Under the pieces are notes generated by a model. That model did no database searches and was not told where the DNA came from. It saw only the letters and a program-made list of their open reading frames with translations. From Armatimonadota bacterium (GTDB lineage: Bacteria > Armatimonadota > Zipacnadia > Zipacnadales > UBA11051), in the NCBI GenBank assembly GCA_013178155.1, contig JABLXH010000040.1:1-64000 (forward strand): a stretch of DNA of 64,000 bases, in the 5' to 3' direction. Positions 61,872 to 64,000 of the stretch are shown piece by piece. Numbering within the stretch: the stretch's first letter is position 1; each line of letters starts with the position of its first letter. The position numbers and the translations under genes were made by a program.

Positions 61872-63322
61872 AGCCAAAGAGTGCAGACGACCAGGGCCAC
61901 GAGAGTCACGGGAACCCCATACTTCATGAAGCGCACGAAGCTGATCTCGTGTCCCGAGCGGGCGGCGAGACCCGCGACCACGACGTTGGCGGAGGCGCCG
62001 ACCAGCGTGAAGTTGCCACCCAGGCAGGCCCCGAGAGACAAGGCCCACCACAATGGCAATACGTCCGGCGCGTGCGCGGCTTCCAGCACGGAACCAGCCT
62101 CTGGGTGGAGTCCACGGGCAAGGCTGTGGATCAGGGCGGCCATGGTCGCCACAAACGGAATGTTGTCCACGATGCCCGAGGCTACGGCGGAGAACCATAG
62201 CACCAGCAGTGTCATGGCGGCGAGGTTGCCGCTGGTCAGCGTCAGAATGGCCTGCCCCAGCATGGCCACCACACCCGCCTTGACGAGGGCACCAACCATG
62301 ATGAAGAGGCCTATGAAAAAGAAAATGGTGCTCCACTCCACCTGGTGCAGAGCCTCTTCCGGTCCGCCGTGATGCAGCAGCAGCAACAGCGCCGCCCCTC
62401 CCAGAGCGACCGTACCCGGCTCCAGGCCCAGGAGACTGTGGAGAAAGAAGCCCAACAAGGTCAGGGAGATAACCACCAGCGCCCGGCGGAGCAGCTTGAT
62501 GTCCGTGATCGCCTTGCTTTCGTCAAGGGTCAGGACGCTGGCCTTGCGCTCCGCCGGCACCTGGATGCGTCTGCCCAGGACAAGGCGGATCCCTATTAGC
62601 ATGATGATCATCAGCGCCAGCACCGGCGGGCCGTCATACCGCAGGAAATCCGTGAAGGGAATCCCGGCTGATGAGGCTATCATGATGTTTGGCGGGTCGC
62701 CGATCAAGGTCGCTGTGCCGCCGATGTTGCTGGCCAGGACAACGCAGATCAGACAGGGCACCGGGCTGACTTTGAGCGCATCAAAGACGAGGATGGCAAC
62801 CGGCGCGATCAGAAGGACAGTGGTGACATTGTCCAGCAGGGCCGAGAGGACAGCCGTGATGGCGCACATGACGATGATGATGCTGACTGGCTCACCACGG
62901 ACGACCTTGGCCGCCTTGATCGCCAGCCAGTGGAAAACGCCGGTATGGCGGGTGATGTTGACGATGATCATCATGCTGATGAGCAGAAAGATGGTGTTCC
63001 AGTCAACGCCCTCGATCTCACCGGCGCCGTGGAGCGCTTCGTGCTGTTCAATGAGCCCCGTCAGCAGCATGACTGCCGCTCCGCCCAGGGCGACTGTTGT
63101 CTTGTGGATGCGCTCCGAGGCGATAAGACCGTAAGCGAGGAGGAAGATGACCGTGGTGGCCGCCTGGGACGGCGTCATACACGTCAGGCGCAGGGCCACG
63201 TAGACCACGAGGGCCGCCGCTCCGAACACGACCCCCAGGCCTGAGGGAACCCGGAAGCGCTTGAGGGCAAGGGCTACCAGCGCTGCGGTCAGTATGGCGG
63301 CGGATGATTCCCAGGCCGTCAT
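61850..63322 (-). CDS. ArsB/NhaD-type ion transporter
   Basis: A 490-residue membrane protein with about 11-12 hydrophobic segments. It has VDWNTIFLLISMMIIVNITRHTGVF, LSALLDNVTTVLLIAPV, ASNIGGTATLIGDPPNIMIAS and its second-half copy VEWSTIFFFIGLFIMVGALV, SGIVDNIPFVATM, GACLGGNFTLVGASANVVVAG. The two Asp-Asn and G-D-P-P-N blocks match the IT superfamily (ArsB, NhaD, YbiR). Substrate may be an anion such as arsenite or Na+/H+. It overlaps the CBS-domain gene as ATGA. Confidence 0.88.
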   Translation of the reverse strand: MTAWESSAAILTAALVALALKRFRVPSGLGVVFGAAALVVYVALRLTCMTPSQAATTVIFLLAYGLIASERIHKTTVALGGAAVMLLTGLIEQHEALHGAGEIEGVDWNTIFLLISMMIIVNITRHTGVFHWLAIKAAKVVRGEPVSIIIVMCAITAVLSALLDNVTTVLLIAPVAILVFDALKVSPVPCLICVVLASNIGGTATLIGDPPNIMIASSAGIPFTDFLRYDGPPVLALMIIMLIGIRLVLGRRIQVPAERKASVLTLDESKAITDIKLLRRALVVISLTLLGFFLHSLLGLEPGTVALGGAALLLLLHHGGPEEALHQVEWSTIFFFIGLFIMVGALVKAGVVAMLGQAILTLTSGNLAAMTLLVLWFSAVASGIVDNIPFVATMAALIHSLARGLHPEAGSVLEAAHAPDVLPLWWALSLGACLGGNFTLVGASANVVVAGLAARSGHEISFVRFMKYGVPVTLVALVVCTLWLWLCFLR

Positions 63323-63786
63323 GACCGGACGCCTGCCGCACCGTCGTCGGTCACCACCGCCCTCAGCAGATCAAGGCGGGAGATGACCCCCGGAAGCCTG
63401 CCGCCGGAGACCACTGGGAGGCACACCGTCTCGCATTGCGCCAGGCCCCGAATTGCCTCGATGAGCGAGTTAGTGGGCTCTACGACCTCGTCGGGGTCCA
63501 GTCGCGCCACGCTGGAGACAGGGAGGGAAGAGATGGCGCTGAAGTGTACGCACTGGTCGGCCACAGCATCTGGGATGAAGCTGTAGTCCTCGACACCGCC
63601 CAGATGCTGCGGCAGCATCAGGCGCGGGGTCTCGGCCACCGACAGCACTCCGACGTGGAATCCATCGGCGTGGGACACCGGCAGAGCCCCGCACGCTGAG
63701 GTGAGCAAGCGGTCTACGATCTCCCCAATCGTGTCCGCGGGGCTCACCGAGCCGTGGCCTTTCTTCATCAAGTCGGCGGCAGTCAT
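63319..63786 (-). CDS. CBS-domain protein
   Basis: A 155-residue protein with a CBS pair: first DTIGEIVDRLLTSACGALPVSHADGFHVGVLSVAETPRLM, second SLIEAIRGLAQCETVCLPVVSGGRLPGVISRLDLLRAV. CBS pairs bind adenosine nucleotides. It is coupled to the ion transporter and may sense energy state to control it. The start ATG 63786 is the first Met after a strong promoter. Confidence 0.85.
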   Translation of the reverse strand: MTAADLMKKGHGSVSPADTIGEIVDRLLTSACGALPVSHADGFHVGVLSVAETPRLMLPQHLGGVEDYSFIPDAVADQCVHFSAISSLPVSSVARLDPDEVVEPTNSLIEAIRGLAQCETVCLPVVSGGRLPGVISRLDLLRAVVTDDGAAGVRS

Positions 63787-63821
63787 CGTGTGTTCCGGCT
63801 TTCGTGGACTGACCGGGCGCG

Positions 63822-63851
63822 ATTATAGCAGTCAGCGGAGACCGAGGTCAA
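63822..63851 (-). promoter_or_regulatory. promoter of the CBS-transporter operon
   Basis: TTGACC (63851-63846), an 18-nt spacer and TATAAT (63827-63822) on the minus strand, start near 63815. It probably drives a run of overlapping genes to about 50.8 kb. Confidence 0.7.
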
Positions 63852-63887
63852 CGCGAACCGGCTGTAGCACGAGTCGGCAGAAAGATC

Positions 63888-64000
63888 TCACTCGGGGCAA
63901 GTTGCGTCGGGTTCGCTGTCTCGCCCGGCCTTGGCCTCCTCTTCACCTACCGGAACGATCACGGGCAGCACCATCGGCCGTCGCTCGGTCAGGTCATACA
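63888..64000 (-). CDS. 3' end of a probable RNase J gene, start outside window
   Basis: The frame ends TGA 63890-63888 and reads YDLTERRPMVLPVIVPVGEEEAKAGRDSEPDATCPE. The ERRPMVLPVI segment matches the C-terminal end of ribonuclease J, whose usual ending is K-R-R-P-M-I-L-P-V. The family is inferred only from this short piece. Confidence 0.6.
   Translation of the reverse strand, partial: YDLTERRPMVLPVIVPVGEEEAKAGRDSEPDATCPE

Noticed and set aside
1-64000. CRISPR arrays, insertion sequences, phage or conjugation genes
   Set aside because: No regularly spaced repeats, transposase, integrase or phage-like proteins were found; the region looks like stable core plus glycan accessory genes.

Overview
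The window is high-GC, densely coded bacterial chromosome. There are no insertion sequences, phage genes, integrases or CRISPR arrays, and the only RNA gene is one tRNA-Glu. About 50 protein genes are supported, most on the minus strand in long runs whose stop and start codons overlap (ATGA, TTGA, TGATG). TTG and GTG starts with good Shine-Dalgarno sequences are common. Several sigma-70-type promoters with TATAAT-like -10 boxes can be read. The mix of secreted LamG-like and CBM-like proteins, a DUF4091-type gene, a sulfatase, sugar kinases and isomerases, a URO-D family protein, ClpC and a probable RNase J end suggests a heterotrophic environmental bacterium of the Armatimonadota or a nearby lineage. 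That placement is inference, because no phylogenetic marker was compared.

Region 1 (1-16.5 kb, minus strand) is an exopolysaccharide or glycan locus. A promoter near 16.5 kb probably drives a HEAT-repeat protein, a GT2 glycosyltransferase, an acyl carrier protein, two alpha/beta hydrolases of the exosortase-A-associated type, three GT4 glycosyltransferases, a MurJ/MVF-type flippase and a fourth GT4. A second promoter near 6.2 kb drives a membrane protein, an O-antigen-ligase-like protein and three secreted carbohydrate-binding or LamG-like proteins, the last of which runs off the window. Region 2 (16.6-23.1 kb) holds a class I glutamine-amidotransferase hydrolase, a lytic transglycosylase, the tRNA with its own promoter and terminator, a TPR zinc-peptidase-like protein, an unrecognised protein and a CreD-like membrane protein.

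Region 3 (23.1-33.4 kb) has a Wzm/Wzt-type polysaccharide ABC exporter between GT2 genes. It is followed, in reverse direction, by a probable operon for sugar metabolism: Hyi-like isomerase, membrane protein, HIT protein, Zn-free MDR dehydrogenase, SDR epimerase, sulfatase, N-acylglucosamine 2-epimerase-like protein and GT2. This operon starts at a divergent regulatory region with a perfect 18-bp palindrome; the other direction reads ilvE and then clpC.

Region 4 (37-47.4 kb, minus) carries envelope and secreted proteins: a parvulin-TPR foldase, RsmI, a DUF4091 gene broken by a one-base frameshift, a URO-D family protein, an anchored MsrB-MsrA fusion, a TPR lipoprotein and a phosphodiester-glycosidase-domain protein. 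Region 5 (47.6-50.8 kb, plus) is a four-gene unit of PfkB kinase, NifU-like protein, metallophosphoesterase and FSA/transaldolase, ending at a hairpin. Region 6 (50.8-63.9 kb, minus) begins at a strong promoter and reads CBS protein, ArsB/NhaD-type transporter, BadF-type activase, CAP protein (apparently a CTG start), GmhA-like isomerase, BirA, TPR-polysaccharide deacetylase, a large secreted glycosidase, PurB, FGGY kinase and a half-size EamA protein. The 3' end of a probable RNase J gene closes the window.

The common theme is building, exporting and trimming surface glycans, with housekeeping genes (purB, rsmI, birA, ilvE, clpC, tRNA) mixed into the same transcription units.
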